The notes: generated by a model from the letters alone, not told the origin. Shown: positions 1-9,073, counted from the first letter of the stretch. The stretch: DNA of 64,000 nt from Rhizobium sp. NXC24 (GCF_002944315.1 NZ_CP024314.1:992001-1056000); one strand, 5' to 3'. Program-made: numbers and translations.

Positions 1-470
1 TCAATTCACGCGCGCAAATGTTTTGGCTGAAGTCCGGCCTGCCTTCGTCGCTCGCGCCTGGCAAGCGGCCGCGCACCACGCTGACGCCATCGCTCGGCCT
101 CTACGAGGGTCGTCCGACGCTTGCCTTCGGCACACCCGGCGGAGACCAGCAGGAACAATGGCAGCTCTCTTTCTTCCTGCGCTACGCCCATCACGGCATG
201 AACCTGCAGGAGGCAATCGATCAGCCGCTGTTCCACAGCGCGCATTTCCCGAGCTCCTTCTATCCCCGCACGCGCGAGCCCGGCAGCATTACGGCGGAAG
301 CCAATTTCAGCGCAGAGGTGCTCGAGGCACTGCGCAAGAAGGGCCACAAGCTGACGGTCGCGCCGGAATGGACGGTCGGCCGGCTGACCGCCGCACGGCG
401 CGATGCCGACGGCCTGCTGCGCGCGGCCGCCACGCCGCGTTTGATGCAGGCCTATGCGGTCGGGAGGTAA
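1..470 (+). CDS. Gamma-glutamyltransferase family protein, C-terminal part (5' end outside window)
   Basis: The reading frame is open from the window edge (codons from position 3) to TAA at 468-470, giving about 155 residues. The stretch 'LAPGKRPRTTLTPSL' followed by 'FGTPGGDQQ' matches the small catalytic subunit of the gamma-glutamyltransferase (Ntn-hydrolase) family, which cleaves gamma-glutamyl bonds of glutathione and related compounds. The nucleophilic threonine at the start of the small subunit lies upstream of the window, so activity cannot be judged. The tail ends in a regular way, with no sign of truncation. It may belong to the YwrD-like branch; that is a guess from the sequence pattern. 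The next gene downstream is a glutathione peroxidase, but a separate promoter lies between them. Confidence 0.85.
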   Translation, partial: NSRAQMFWLKSGLPSSLAPGKRPRTTLTPSLGLYEGRPTLAFGTPGGDQQEQWQLSFFLRYAHHGMNLQEAIDQPLFHSAHFPSSFYPRTREPGSITAEANFSAEVLEALRKKGHKLTVAPEWTVGRLTAARRDADGLLRAAATPRLMQAYAVGR

Positions 471-511
471 TCTGGTGCGGCTGGATCTGGCCGCATAACG
501 CAATCGTGCCG

Positions 512-540
512 TTGACTTCAGCCGGTTCGCGCGCTGATAT
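512..540 (+). promoter_or_regulatory. Predicted sigma-70 promoter of the glutathione peroxidase gene
   Basis: A -35 box TTGACT (512-517) is followed after exactly 17 bases by TGATAT (535-540), close to the rhizobial vegetative consensus. It sits 37 bases upstream of the ATG at 578. Predicted from sequence only. Confidence 0.55.
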
Positions 541-577
541 CGGCAGCCTGTTTTCAAAATGATTTGGAGTGATTGTG

Positions 578-1129
578 ATGACTGATACCGTGCTCGATAT
601 CCCGGTGAAGCGGATCGATGGCAGCGAGACGACACTTGCCGATTATCGCGGCAAGGTCATCATGGTCGTCAACGTCGCCTCCAAATGCGGGCTGACGGTG
701 CAATATGAAGGGCTGGAAAAGCTCTACGAGGACAAGCGCGACGATGGTCTCGTCATTGCCGGCTTTCCCGCCAATGATTTCAAGGGCCAGGAACCGGGCA
801 CGAATGACGAAATCTTGAGCTTCTGCACCCTCACCTATGACGTGCAGTTTCCGATGTTTTCCAAGATCGCAGTGACGGGCGAAGAGCGGCATCCGCTCTA
901 CAACAGCCTGATCGCCTCCGGCGTCGAAACGACCGGTGACGGACCGATGCGGGAGCGCCTGGCAAAGCACGGCCTCGAAACCGGACAGGATGGCGGCATC
1001 GTCTGGAACTTCGAAAAATTCGTGATCGGCCGGGATGGCAAGGTCGCTGCCCGCTTCGCACCCGACGTTACCGCAGACGATCCGCGCTTGCTCTCGGCTC
1101 TGGAAAAAGAGCTGGCCCGCGCAAGCTGA
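578..1129 (+). CDS. Glutathione peroxidase (thioredoxin-fold thiol peroxidase)
   Basis: This 183-residue protein reduces hydrogen peroxide and lipid hydroperoxides. It shows the family signature 'NVASKCGLT' with the peroxidatic cysteine, then the conserved glutamine region 'FPANDF' and 'GQEPG', and 'WNFEKFVIG' near the C-terminus with the conserved tryptophan and asparagine. It is a cysteine rather than selenocysteine enzyme; in bacteria this group usually takes electrons from thioredoxin. I chose ATG 578 over the in-frame GTG 569 because GGAG at 566-569 lies eight bases before the ATG. It has no signal peptide and is therefore cytoplasmic. It appears to be a single-gene unit with its own promoter. 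Confidence 0.93.
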   Translation: MTDTVLDIPVKRIDGSETTLADYRGKVIMVVNVASKCGLTVQYEGLEKLYEDKRDDGLVIAGFPANDFKGQEPGTNDEILSFCTLTYDVQFPMFSKIAVTGEERHPLYNSLIASGVETTGDGPMRERLAKHGLETGQDGGIVWNFEKFVIGRDGKVAARFAPDVTADDPRLLSALEKELARAS

Positions 1130-1311
1130 GGCACGACGTAGATTTCGAAAAATATATCATAATCCCAATAGGTTACGTTTTCTCTCGGGCAGCAACGCAA
1201 AGATGCTTAGCCCGGTCGTATCATTGCCTCCCCTCCTAGCCGGGAGTATCTTCCGGCTTCCGAATATATCCGGACGGAACGCTGCAGCAGTTCTGATGGG
1301 AGGAGGATGTC

Positions 1312-2373
1312 ATGCGCGAACCTGATATGCAAAAACTTGACGCCCTGGTCGGACGCCTAGTCGGCGACGTCGGAGCGGCGGTCTCGGGAGTGTTGGTGAC
1401 ACTCGGAGACCATTTAGGTCTGTTCAAAGCCATGGCGGACGGGACGCCGATGACGTCGACGGAACTGGCCGACAAAGTAGGCGTGAAGGAGCGCTATGTG
1501 CGCGAATGGCTGTCGGCGCAGGCGGCTGCCGATTATGTCAGCTATGACGACAAGACCGAACGCTTCTACCTGACGCCCGAACAGGCGATGGTGTTTGCTG
1601 AGGAAAACAGCCCCGCCTTCTTCACCGGCGCCTTCGATGTCGTTCAATCCATGTGGATGGACGAACCGAAGATCGCCAATGCCTTCAAGACCGGCAGCGG
1701 TCTCGGATGGCATGAACACAGCGCCTGCCTGTTCCGAGGCACAGAGCGGTTTTTCCGGCCGGGCTACAACAGCCACCTCGTCTCAGAATGGATACCGGCA
1801 CTGGAGGGCCTGGATGAAAAGCTTCAGGCCGGCGCTGCCGTGGCCGACGTTGGTTGCGGTCATGGCGCCTCGACCATCCTGATGGCGCAGGCCTATCCGA
1901 ACTCGACCTTCTTCGGTTTCGACTACCATCTCCCCTCCATCGAGCGGGCGAGAGCCGCAGCGAAGGAGGCAGGCGTCGCCGGCCGCATCACCTTCGAGCA
2001 GGCGTCAGCCAAGGATTTCCCGGCTGCCGGCTATGATCTCGTGGCGATGTTCGATTGCCTGCACGACATGGGCGATCCGGTCGGCGCCGGCAAGCATGTC
2101 AAGGAAAGCCTTGCTGATGACGGCACCTGGATGATCGTCGAGCCTTTCGCGCATGATTGCCTGAAGGACAATCTCAACCCGGTCGGCCGCGTCTTCTACG
2201 GCGCCTCGACGATGATCTGCACGCCGGCTTCACTATCGCAAGAAGTCGGTCTGGGTTTGGGTGCGCAAGCCGGTGAGATGAAACTGCGCAAGGTCGCCAT
2301 GGATGCGGGCTATTCGCATTTCCGCAAGGCGACCGAAACGCCGTTCAACATGGTCTTCGAAGTCAGGGCATGA
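1312..2373 (+). CDS. Class I SAM-dependent methyltransferase with N-terminal winged helix
   Basis: The 353-residue product has an N-terminal winged-helix domain (about residues 20-110, 'STELADKVGVKERYVREWL') and a C-terminal Rossmann methyltransferase domain whose motif I is 'VADVGCGHGASTILMAQA' (about 180-198), followed by 'FGFDYHLPSIERAR' as the acidic loop that binds the ribose of S-adenosylmethionine. The layout resembles the plant O-methyltransferase type, in which the N-terminal domain serves dimerisation and substrate binding rather than DNA binding. The substrate is not predictable. ATG 1312 follows a strong ribosome binding site GGGAGGAGG. The gene stands alone, convergent with the ABC transporter operon; a strong hairpin separates them. 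Confidence 0.85.
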   Translation: MREPDMQKLDALVGRLVGDVGAAVSGVLVTLGDHLGLFKAMADGTPMTSTELADKVGVKERYVREWLSAQAAADYVSYDDKTERFYLTPEQAMVFAEENSPAFFTGAFDVVQSMWMDEPKIANAFKTGSGLGWHEHSACLFRGTERFFRPGYNSHLVSEWIPALEGLDEKLQAGAAVADVGCGHGASTILMAQAYPNSTFFGFDYHLPSIERARAAAKEAGVAGRITFEQASAKDFPAAGYDLVAMFDCLHDMGDPVGAGKHVKESLADDGTWMIVEPFAHDCLKDNLNPVGRVFYGASTMICTPASLSQEVGLGLGAQAGEMKLRKVAMDAGYSHFRKATETPFNMVFEVRA

Positions 2374-2377
2374 AGAC

Positions 2378-2407
2378 CGCGCCGCGCGCTGTTGAACGCG
2401 CGGCGCG
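2378..2407. terminator. Perfect 11-bp hairpin between convergent genes
   Basis: CGCGCCGCGCG (2378-2388) is repeated inverted at 2397-2407 around an 8-base loop. It starts five bases after the methyltransferase stop and ends 11 bases before the stop of the minus-strand ABC ATPase gene. The plus side is followed by TCCTTTAA rather than a clean T run, so it may act as a weak bidirectional terminator. Confidence 0.55.
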
Positions 2408-2417
2408 ACTCGATCCT

Positions 2418-3503
2418 TTAAAGACGCTGACCGTCTTCACCGAACAGGGACGCGAGCGCCGGCTGGAAATAGACCGGCTGCTCGCTCTCCAACGCAACCT
2501 CCTCATCGGCATCGATGCGCACCGACATGGTCTCCTTGCCAACTTGGCCCCAGACCAGATTGTCCGAGCCCATGGGTTCGACGATGCTGAAGGTTGCCGG
2601 CAGGCTGGACATGCGGCCATTAGCCGGGGCGAACTGCATCTGTTCCGGCCGCACGCCAAGCGTTGCGGGACGGCCATCGCCGGGCGTGCCTGAAAACTCA
2701 TAGCCATTCAGGTCGATCTTGCGTCCATCAGTCAAGATGAAGGCTGGCGTACCGCCATTGCTCGCCACCTGCCCCGAGAGGAAGTTCATGGATGGCGAGC
2801 CGACGAAACCGGCGACGAAGCGGTTGACCGGCCGGCGGTAAATTTCCTTCGGCGCGGCGAACTGCTGGATGACGCCGCCACTCATGACAGCGATGCGGTC
2901 GGCAAGCGTCAGCGCCTCGATCTGGTCGTGCGTGACATAGATCATTGTCGAGCCGAGGCCGGCATGCAGCCGCTTCAGCTCGACACGCAGCTCGGTGCGG
3001 AGTTTAGCGTCGAGGTTCGAGAGCGGTTCGTCGAACAAGAAGACATCGACGTCGCGCACGAGGGCGCGGCCGATGGCGACACGCTGGCGTTGGCCGCCCG
3101 ACAGTTCGCCCGGCCGTCGCTTGCGCAGCGGATCGATCTGCAGGATCTGCACGGCGCGATTGACGCGTTCGGTGATCTCGTCCTTGCCCATGCCGGCGAT
3201 GCGCAGCCCGAAGGACAGATTTCCCTCGACCGTCATCGTCGGATAGAGCGCGTAGGACTGGAACACCATGCCGATGCCGCGATCCTTCGGCTCTTCCCAG
3301 GTGACGTTCCTGTCGCCGATCCAGATCTGGCCGCTGCTGATGTCGGTAAGGCCTGCAATGGCGTTGAGCAGGGTGGACTTGCCGCAGCCGGACGGTCCGA
3401 GAAGGACGATGAACTCGCCCGACTGGATTTCAATATTCAACGATTTCAGCACGCTGACGCTGCCGAAATCGATTGCAAGTTCGCGAATGGAAACATTGGC
3501 CAT
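2418..3503 (-). CDS. ABC transporter ATP-binding protein, CUT1 (MalK/UgpC) type
   Basis: This 361-residue ATPase energises the sugar importer encoded just upstream. Walker A is GPSGCGKST (residues 36-44), the ABC signature LSGGQRQR begins at about residue 134, and Walker B with the catalytic glutamate is VFLFDEP (about 154-160), followed by the H-loop 'YVTHDQ'. The C-terminal ~120 residues form the OB-fold regulatory domain typical of the MalK/UgpC branch, seen as 'LGVRPEQM'. It follows the second permease by three bases, so it is the last gene of the operon. Substrate specificity comes from the binding protein, not from this subunit. Confidence 0.93.
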   Translation of the reverse strand: MANVSIRELAIDFGSVSVLKSLNIEIQSGEFIVLLGPSGCGKSTLLNAIAGLTDISSGQIWIGDRNVTWEEPKDRGIGMVFQSYALYPTMTVEGNLSFGLRIAGMGKDEITERVNRAVQILQIDPLRKRRPGELSGGQRQRVAIGRALVRDVDVFLFDEPLSNLDAKLRTELRVELKRLHAGLGSTMIYVTHDQIEALTLADRIAVMSGGVIQQFAAPKEIYRRPVNRFVAGFVGSPSMNFLSGQVASNGGTPAFILTDGRKIDLNGYEFSGTPGDGRPATLGVRPEQMQFAPANGRMSSLPATFSIVEPMGSDNLVWGQVGKETMSVRIDADEEVALESEQPVYFQPALASLFGEDGQRL

Positions 3504-3506
3504 GGA

Positions 3507-4415
3507 TTATCCCTTGACTGCGCCCGCGGTGATGCCGCGCACGAACCAGCGACCCGAACCGAAATAGACGATCAACGGAACCAGGGCCGTGAGGATGGTT
3601 GCCGCCATGTTGACGTTGTAGAGCTTCTCGCCCTGGGTGGAGTTGACGATGTTGTTGAGCTGAACCGTCATCGGGAAGTTTTCCCGTCCGGCGAAGACGA
3701 CGCCGAAGAGGAAGTCGTTCCAGATGCCGGTAACCTGCAGGATGGCCGCCACCACCAGGATCGGGATCGACATGGGGATCATCAGCCGGAAGAAGATCTG
3801 CCATAGTCCCGCCCCGTCGACGCGGGCCGCCTTGAACAATTCCATTGGCAGGCTGGAATAATAGTTGCGGAACAGCAGCGTCAGCACTGGCAGGCCGAAG
3901 ACGGTATGGGTGATGATGATGCACGGCAGTGTCGAGTAGATGCCGACGCCGCGGTAGATGAGTACCAGCGGATAGATGAAGACCTGATAGGGAATGAAGG
4001 CGCCGAGCAGCAGGACGGCGAAGAGAACGTTAGCCCCCCTCACCCGCCAGAAGGACAGCGCATAGCCGGTCAGCGACGAGATGAAGATGGACAGTATCAT
4101 GCTCGGTATCAGGATCTTCACCGAATTCCAGAAGCCGACGCTGATGCCGCCGCATTCGAGGCCGGTACAAGCCGTACTCCACGCCTGCACCCAGGCTTCG
4201 CCTGTCCAGACCTGCGGAAAGGCGAAGATATTGCCTTGGCGGATTTCCGGCATGGATTTCAGCGAGGTGACGATCATCACATAGAGCGGCAGCAGGAAGA
4301 ACAGAGCCGCGATGACCAGAAAGGCGTAAATGCCGATGCGCGCCGGAGACAGATGCTGCGGCTTACGCCCGGCCGGCCCCTCCATGGCGAATGCGACGGA
4401 AGATGGCATTGTCAT
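3507..4415 (-). CDS. Carbohydrate ABC transporter permease, MalG type
   Basis: The 302-residue inner-membrane protein has about six hydrophobic segments and the binding-protein-dependent transport signature near 'ELFKAARVDGAGLWQIFFRLMIP' (the EAA loop that contacts the ATPase). The N-terminal membrane span follows a short cytoplasmic stretch ending around residue 25. Its ATG overlaps the stop of the first permease gene as TGATG, which indicates translational coupling. Together with the MalF-type partner it forms the channel of a CUT1 sugar importer. Confidence 0.92.
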   Translation of the reverse strand: MTMPSSVAFAMEGPAGRKPQHLSPARIGIYAFLVIAALFFLLPLYVMIVTSLKSMPEIRQGNIFAFPQVWTGEAWVQAWSTACTGLECGGISVGFWNSVKILIPSMILSIFISSLTGYALSFWRVRGANVLFAVLLLGAFIPYQVFIYPLVLIYRGVGIYSTLPCIIITHTVFGLPVLTLLFRNYYSSLPMELFKAARVDGAGLWQIFFRLMIPMSIPILVVAAILQVTGIWNDFLFGVVFAGRENFPMTVQLNNIVNSTQGEKLYNVNMAATILTALVPLIVYFGSGRWFVRGITAGAVKG

Positions 4416-5353
4416 CAGTTCCCCCTCGGTTTTTCACGGAAATATTCGTAGTAGAGCCATGGCGTGACCAGGATGACCACGGTGATGAACATGACGGTCG
4501 AGGCCCCGGTCGCGAGACCGATATTGCCGCGGCCGAAGAGGTAATCCATGATGAATTTTCCCGGCACTTCGGTCGAGATCCCCGGCCCGCCGCCTGTCGT
4601 CGCCAGCACCAGTTCGTAAACCCTGACCACGGCGATCGCCAGAAGCACGCTGGCGGTGATGATGGTCGGTCGCAGGATCGGAATGACGATGTGGAGATAG
4701 ACGCGCCATGCCGGTATGCCGTCGATGCGCGTTGCCTTCCAGAGTTCGCGATCGACGCCACGCAATCCCGCGAGCATGATCGCCATCACCAATCCGGACG
4801 ATTGCCAGATGCCGGCGAGCACGATGACGTAAAGCGCGAGATTGCTTTGAACGATCCAGTCGAAGCGAATCCAGGTGAAGCCGATGCTATCGGCGACTTT
4901 TTGCAGGCCGAGCGTCGGGTTCATGATCCACTGCCAGACGAGCCCGGTGACGATGAAGGACATTGCGAAGGGATAGAGGAAGATTGTCCGGAACGTGTTC
5001 TCGAACCGGACCTTTTGATCCAGCGCTACGGCGAGGAGAAAGCCAAGGATCAGGCAGCCGGCGATGAAGAGGATGCCGAAGAGAACGACATTTTGCAGCG
5101 ACAATATCCAGCGCGCCGTCGTGAACAGTCGTTCGTATTGCTTGGTGCCGACAAAAATGTTGACGGGCAATACCTTGCTGTCGGTGAACGATATCCAGAT
5201 GTTCCAGATAACCGTCACGACATAGGCGAGCAAGACGATGATAAAGGCTGGGAACAAGGCAACATAGGCGGAAAGATGCCTCTTCTTCCTAGTGGCAGTC
5301 GTCCCGGCACCGGTCCCCGCGATGGTTCCGGCAGCAGTTTCGGGGGTACTCAT
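4415..5353 (-). CDS. Sugar ABC transporter permease, MalF type
   Basis: This 312-residue membrane protein is the first permease of the importer. It has a short hydrophilic N-terminus with a 'TGAGTT' low-complexity stretch, then six predicted membrane helices, and the EAA loop 'ELWKATRIDGIPAWRVYLHIVIP'. It shares one base with the next permease (TGATG). A strong hairpin separates it from the binding-protein gene, fitting higher expression of the latter. Confidence 0.92.
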   Translation of the reverse strand: MSTPETAAGTIAGTGAGTTATRKKRHLSAYVALFPAFIIVLLAYVVTVIWNIWISFTDSKVLPVNIFVGTKQYERLFTTARWILSLQNVVLFGILFIAGCLILGFLLAVALDQKVRFENTFRTIFLYPFAMSFIVTGLVWQWIMNPTLGLQKVADSIGFTWIRFDWIVQSNLALYVIVLAGIWQSSGLVMAIMLAGLRGVDRELWKATRIDGIPAWRVYLHIVIPILRPTIITASVLLAIAVVRVYELVLATTGGGPGISTEVPGKFIMDYLFGRGNIGLATGASTVMFITVVILVTPWLYYEYFREKPRGN

Positions 5354-5385
5354 GACCTCAGCTCCTCCTCAGCATTCATGGAAAC

Positions 5386-5410
5386 CGGCGGCAGGTAGGA
5401 CCTGCCGCCG
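5386..5410 (-). other. Intercistronic hairpin after the binding-protein gene
   Basis: CGGCGGCAGGT and its perfect complement ACCTGCCGCCG surround a 3-base loop, between the binding-protein stop (5430) and the first permease start (5353). There is no T run, so it is more likely an mRNA-stabilising or attenuating stem than a terminator. Confidence 0.55.
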
Positions 5411-5429
5411 CATGGATGTCGGATGAGGC

Positions 5430-6677
5430 TTACTTCGCCTGTTCGATGACCTGTGCGAATTGGTCGGCGAACTGGTCGGCCGTCATGCTTGGGGTCGTCC
5501 AATACTGGGCGACGAGGTCCTGTTCCGTCTGAACGATGTCCTGAGCCGTGAGCACATCCGGCGCCAGAATCTGGCGGCTCGGATCCTTGAGCGCGGTCAG
5601 GCCCTTCTGGGCGCAGGCATCGAGCTTGGACGTGTCGACGTCGAGACGGACCGGCACCGAGCCCTTCTTGGAGTTGAAGGCGAGCTGGCCTTCCTTGGAC
5701 ATGATCACGGTCGCAAGTAGCGTCTGCGCATCCGTCGCCGTCTTGTCCTTCAGGACCGGGAAGACGAAGATGTCGCCGCCCATCATGAAGTTGGACTCGC
5801 CCGGTCCGAGGATGCAGCCGAAATCCTTGTCGGCGACCATGTTGGCATGGATGAACTCGCCCTTGGCCCAGTCACCCATGAACTGGATGCCGGCCTTGCC
5901 GTCGATCAGCATGCCGGTTGCCACGTTCCAATCACGGTTCGGGCTACCCGGATCCTGATAATTCCGCAGCTTGGCGAAGACTTCCGCCACATGTTTGAAC
6001 TTGTCGGACTTGACGGCGTCGGTGTCGAGATCCTTCCAGACCTTGCTGTAGAGTTCCTTACCGCCCTCGCCGAGCAGGATAGAGTTGAACATCGACTGAA
6101 GCTGCCAGGGCTGGCCACCAACGGCAACGGGGATCAGGCCAGCGGCCTTGATCTTGTCGAGAGCGGCGAACATCTCATCCCAGGTCTTCGGCTCTTCGGT
6201 CACGCCCGCCTTCTGGAAGACGGCCTTGGAATAGAAGATCCAGTTCTGGCCATGGTCGTTGATCGGTGCGCCGTAGATATGACCCTGATACTGGATGGCA
6301 TTGTAGAAGGCCGGCGTCAGCGCCGATTTCCAGTCCTGTTCCTTGGCGAGGTCGTCGAGCGGACGCAGCAGGCCCTGCTGTGCCAGGTCATTCATCTGCG
6401 TGCCGGTGTTGAACTGCATCGCTGTCGGCGGATTGCCGCCGATGATGCGGTTGATGCCGATCGGACGTGCGGTCGAGCCGGACCCCGCGATCGCGGTGTC
6501 CACCCATTGGCCACCGGCGGCGTTGAATGCATTGGCCAGTTCCCGCACGGCTGCGGCTTCGCCACCGGATGTCCACCAGTGCAGGACTTCGGCTCTCTTC
6601 CCCTCAGCCTGAGCGCCGGTGACGCCCACTGCGATCAGCGCCGTGGCGCCAACCAATGCCATTAACAATCCACGCAT
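5430..6677 (-). CDS. Carbohydrate ABC transporter substrate-binding protein (CUT1)
   Basis: The 415-residue periplasmic protein begins with a clear signal peptide (MRGLLMALVGATALIAVG, cleavage expected after 'GAQA'). The mature start 'VLHWWTSGGEAAAVRELA' and the later 'GNPPTAMQF' resemble the glucose/mannose-type binding proteins of Pseudomonas and rhizobia (GtsA-like), so a hexose is the first guess; this rests on memory of the family. An upstream extension in frame exists, but ATG 6677 is preceded by a very strong GGAGGAGGAG ribosome binding site and starts the signal peptide. It is the high-copy component of the importer and is followed by a stem-loop. Confidence 0.92.
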   Translation of the reverse strand: MRGLLMALVGATALIAVGVTGAQAEGKRAEVLHWWTSGGEAAAVRELANAFNAAGGQWVDTAIAGSGSTARPIGINRIIGGNPPTAMQFNTGTQMNDLAQQGLLRPLDDLAKEQDWKSALTPAFYNAIQYQGHIYGAPINDHGQNWIFYSKAVFQKAGVTEEPKTWDEMFAALDKIKAAGLIPVAVGGQPWQLQSMFNSILLGEGGKELYSKVWKDLDTDAVKSDKFKHVAEVFAKLRNYQDPGSPNRDWNVATGMLIDGKAGIQFMGDWAKGEFIHANMVADKDFGCILGPGESNFMMGGDIFVFPVLKDKTATDAQTLLATVIMSKEGQLAFNSKKGSVPVRLDVDTSKLDACAQKGLTALKDPSRQILAPDVLTAQDIVQTEQDLVAQYWTTPSMTADQFADQFAQVIEQAK

Positions 6678-6803
6678 ATGCTCCTCCTCCTCTTGTGGCG
6701 TTCTTCTGAACGCCTGTATTTCAGCCGCCGCCGTCACAAGACCATCGGGTGCCGAATGCTGTCGTCCTCCAGAACCGCGCCGCCGGGCCTCCATTCCCTG
6801 CGG

Positions 6804-6838
6804 CGAACGGGCAATGCTTCCTCGGCATCGCCCGTTCG
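6804..6838 (-). other. Hairpin in the gap between Gfo/Idh and binding-protein genes
   Basis: A 14-base arm (6804-6817) pairs with 6825-6838 at 13 of 14 positions around a 7-base loop. It lies in the 215-base gap inside the putative operon. No T run follows on the minus strand, so partial attenuation or mRNA processing is more likely than full termination. A second promoter for the transporter genes in this gap is possible, but I see no convincing one. Confidence 0.4.
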
Positions 6839-6892
6839 TCAAGCATGCAGTCTCAGAGGACTGCCAATTCTCCTAATTCTCTATAACCCAGC

Positions 6893-8014
6893 CTATGCGA
6901 AACGTCCCTCACTAATTGTGCGCGGGATCGGATCCGGCCGGCCACAACTGCTGTGAATTGCAACCACCTTGCGCGACTGTGCCGAACGCTCGAAAGCGGT
7001 CATCACTTCCAATGCGTGGAAGGCGAGTTCCGAGGATACGCGATGCTGGCGCCCTGCGCGAAGGGAATCTACCATTTCGGCCGCGCCCAAACCACGCAGC
7101 CCGAGATGGCCCGGCACGCCTTCCGTATAGGGATGGTCGACGGGGATCTCTTCCCAGGCTTGACCGCCATCGCGGAATATCTCAACCTTGCCGCTAAAAT
7201 TATTCGGGTCCGGTGTTACCATGCTTCCCTCGGAGCCGTAAATCTCGATCTGATTGTGCTTGTGTTTGATGACATCGAAACTCGTGGCAATGGTGATCGT
7301 CGCGCCGCTGTGGAACTCCATCACACCGGTCAGATGCGTCGGCACCAGCACCTTGATCGTCTCGCCGCGGCGCGGATCGGTCTTCACCTCGCGTTCGATG
7401 CGGGTGATCTTGGCGGTGCCGAAAACTTCACGTACCGGACCGAGCAGAGCAATCAGGTTAGTGACGTAGTAGGGACCGACATCGAGCATCGGTCCGCCGC
7501 CGCGGCCGTAGAAGAAGGCCGGGTTCGGATGCCAATGCTCATGGCCGGGCAGAAGCAGCATGGCGGTGGCCGACACCGCCTTGCCGATGCGGCCCTCATC
7601 ATACAGCCGGCGCGTCAACTGATGGCCACCGCCGAGAAACGTGTCGGGCGCACAGCCGAGGCGCAGGTCGCCGGCGCGAGCGATCGACATGAGGTCCTCG
7701 GCTTCCGACATGCTGATGCCAAGCGGCTTTTCCGAATAGACATGCTTGCCGGCAAGAAGCGCTTTCTTGCTGATCATGTAATGCGAGACCGGCGTCGTCA
7801 GGTTGATGATCAGGCCGATTTCCGGGTCGGCAAGCATGGCATCGAGTGAGACTGCCTCTATGCCGAATTGGGCGGCAAGCTTTTGTGCCGGCCCCTCATA
7901 GAGGTCATGGATCGACTTGACGCGGATGAAATCGAACATGTGCAGGGTTGCGACATAGGTGGCGCTGATATTTCCGGCGCCGACGATGCCGACTTTCATG
8001 GGTGCGGTGCTCAT
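6893..8014 (-). CDS. Gfo/Idh/MocA family NAD(P)-dependent sugar oxidoreductase
   Basis: This 373-residue enzyme has an N-terminal Rossmann fold with 'VGIVGAGNISATY' (residues 8-20) and the family motif 'SEKPLGIS' with the catalytic-region lysine at about residue 97. The C-terminal domain is the usual alpha/beta dimerisation fold ('GGGPMLDVGPYYV'). Such proteins oxidise sugars, inositols or their derivatives at a ring carbon. It is 11 bases downstream of the isomerase/epimerase gene in the same operon, a pairing often seen in pathways that pass through keto-sugar intermediates. The exact substrate is not determinable. Confidence 0.9.
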   Translation of the reverse strand: MSTAPMKVGIVGAGNISATYVATLHMFDFIRVKSIHDLYEGPAQKLAAQFGIEAVSLDAMLADPEIGLIINLTTPVSHYMISKKALLAGKHVYSEKPLGISMSEAEDLMSIARAGDLRLGCAPDTFLGGGHQLTRRLYDEGRIGKAVSATAMLLLPGHEHWHPNPAFFYGRGGGPMLDVGPYYVTNLIALLGPVREVFGTAKITRIEREVKTDPRRGETIKVLVPTHLTGVMEFHSGATITIATSFDVIKHKHNQIEIYGSEGSMVTPDPNNFSGKVEIFRDGGQAWEEIPVDHPYTEGVPGHLGLRGLGAAEMVDSLRAGRQHRVSSELAFHALEVMTAFERSAQSRKVVAIHSSCGRPDPIPRTISEGRFA

Positions 8015-8025
8015 GAATATGGCCT

Positions 8026-8955
8026 CTAGGAAATGGTGATGTTGAGTTCAGCGGCGGCGTCGCGCAGATAGTTCATGCCACGCCGCATCTCCTGGTCGAA
8101 TTCGGGTGTCGCCTCGCGGAAATGCGTCCAGTGCGACGCGCCGGGCGCATCCTCCAGCTCCAGCGTGATCGGACCGGAATAGCCGATCGCCTGCAGAGCG
8201 GCGAAGATCGCTTTCCAGTCGATCTTGCCGCGCCCCGGGCGCCAGTGGGCATTGGTATGGCCCTCATTGTCGGAGAAATGCGTGTTGAAGATGCGGTCGC
8301 CGAGCGCCAGTACGACATAGTGCGGCATGTCCCCGGCCGGAAAGAGGTGGCTTGGGTCGAAGTTCAGACCAAGGTTCGAAGCACCCGTGCGCTCGATCAA
8401 CCGCAGCATGCCCTGGCCGGAACTGACCCAGCGATAAGGATGCGGCTCGATGGCGACGCGCAGACCGGCTGATCCTGCGATTTCGCAGGCCTTGGCGAAG
8501 CCATCGACGACGGCGTTGTATTCCGCCGTCCAGTCCCATTGCGGCTCAACGGCGGCCGTCCACTCCTGCGAGATCGGCCGCTGCAGGATCGGCTTGACGT
8601 CGGATTGGAATGGATAGGGCGTCATGCTGGTCATGATCGGCGCGCCGATCTCCGCCACGATATCGACGCCGCGCTTGTAGCCGTCGAGATCGACGGTGGA
8701 AAAGGCGGCGCCCGCCTGGCGGCTGAAGGGCAAATTGAAAAAGAAATTGGTGAGCGTCAGCCCCTCATCCGCAGCGATCTCCTTCAGACCGCGGATTGTC
8801 GCCGGCGTATAATAGTCCAGCATATCGATCGACCAGGCGGTGAGCTCGAAACCCTTGCAGCCGGTACGCGCGAGCCGCTTCAGCGACGCCTCGTAGGGCG
8901 GGTTCCAGTTGAACGTCCAGATTGGCGATCCGAAAAAAAACGAGCCGGCGCCCAC
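8026..8955 (-). CDS. Sugar phosphate isomerase/epimerase (xylose isomerase-like TIM barrel)
   Basis: The 309-residue product matches the AP endonuclease 2 / IolE-type TIM barrel: 'VAIEPHPYRWV' and 'LGLNFDPSHLF' carry metal ligands (Glu, Asp, His), and 'NTHFSDNEGH' and 'ITLELEDAP' supply the others. Members epimerise or isomerise keto-sugars. The start is a GTG (8955) with GGAGG at 8961-8965, five bases away; an out-of-frame ATG at 8960 abuts the ribosome binding site. A run of eight A residues (8933-8940) near the start is a potential slippage site, but no frameshift is needed to explain the protein. First gene of the LacI-controlled operon. Confidence 0.88.
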   Translation of the reverse strand: MGAGSFFFGSPIWTFNWNPPYEASLKRLARTGCKGFELTAWSIDMLDYYTPATIRGLKEIAADEGLTLTNFFFNLPFSRQAGAAFSTVDLDGYKRGVDIVAEIGAPIMTSMTPYPFQSDVKPILQRPISQEWTAAVEPQWDWTAEYNAVVDGFAKACEIAGSAGLRVAIEPHPYRWVSSGQGMLRLIERTGASNLGLNFDPSHLFPAGDMPHYVVLALGDRIFNTHFSDNEGHTNAHWRPGRGKIDWKAIFAALQAIGYSGPITLELEDAPGASHWTHFREATPEFDQEMRRGMNYLRDAAAELNITIS

Positions 8956-9055
8956 GACATCCTCCCATGGAATGCGGTTGCCTGCGAGATACGAGGCTCC
9001 CGTTCTCTAGCTGACACTCTCTGCCGAACGGAGCCTCTTACCCCTCCAATCAGCA

Positions 9056-9073
9056 ATTCGTAACGTTACGAAT
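9056..9073. promoter_or_regulatory. LacI-family operator O1 (18-bp perfect palindrome)
   Basis: ATTCGTAACGTTACGAAT reads identically on both strands and has the central CG typical of LacI/GalR operators. It lies about 100 bases upstream of the isomerase start and next to a minus-strand -35 box TTGACA (9092-9097), so a bound repressor would cover the -10/+1 region. The LacI gene ends at 9203, just upstream. Confidence 0.75.

Noticed and set aside
8933..8960. Possible frameshift at the A8 run near the start of the isomerase gene, with ATG 8960 in another frame
   Set aside because: The GTG at 8955 in the correct frame has GGAGG five bases upstream and gives the full-length family protein; the ATG directly abuts the ribosome binding site.
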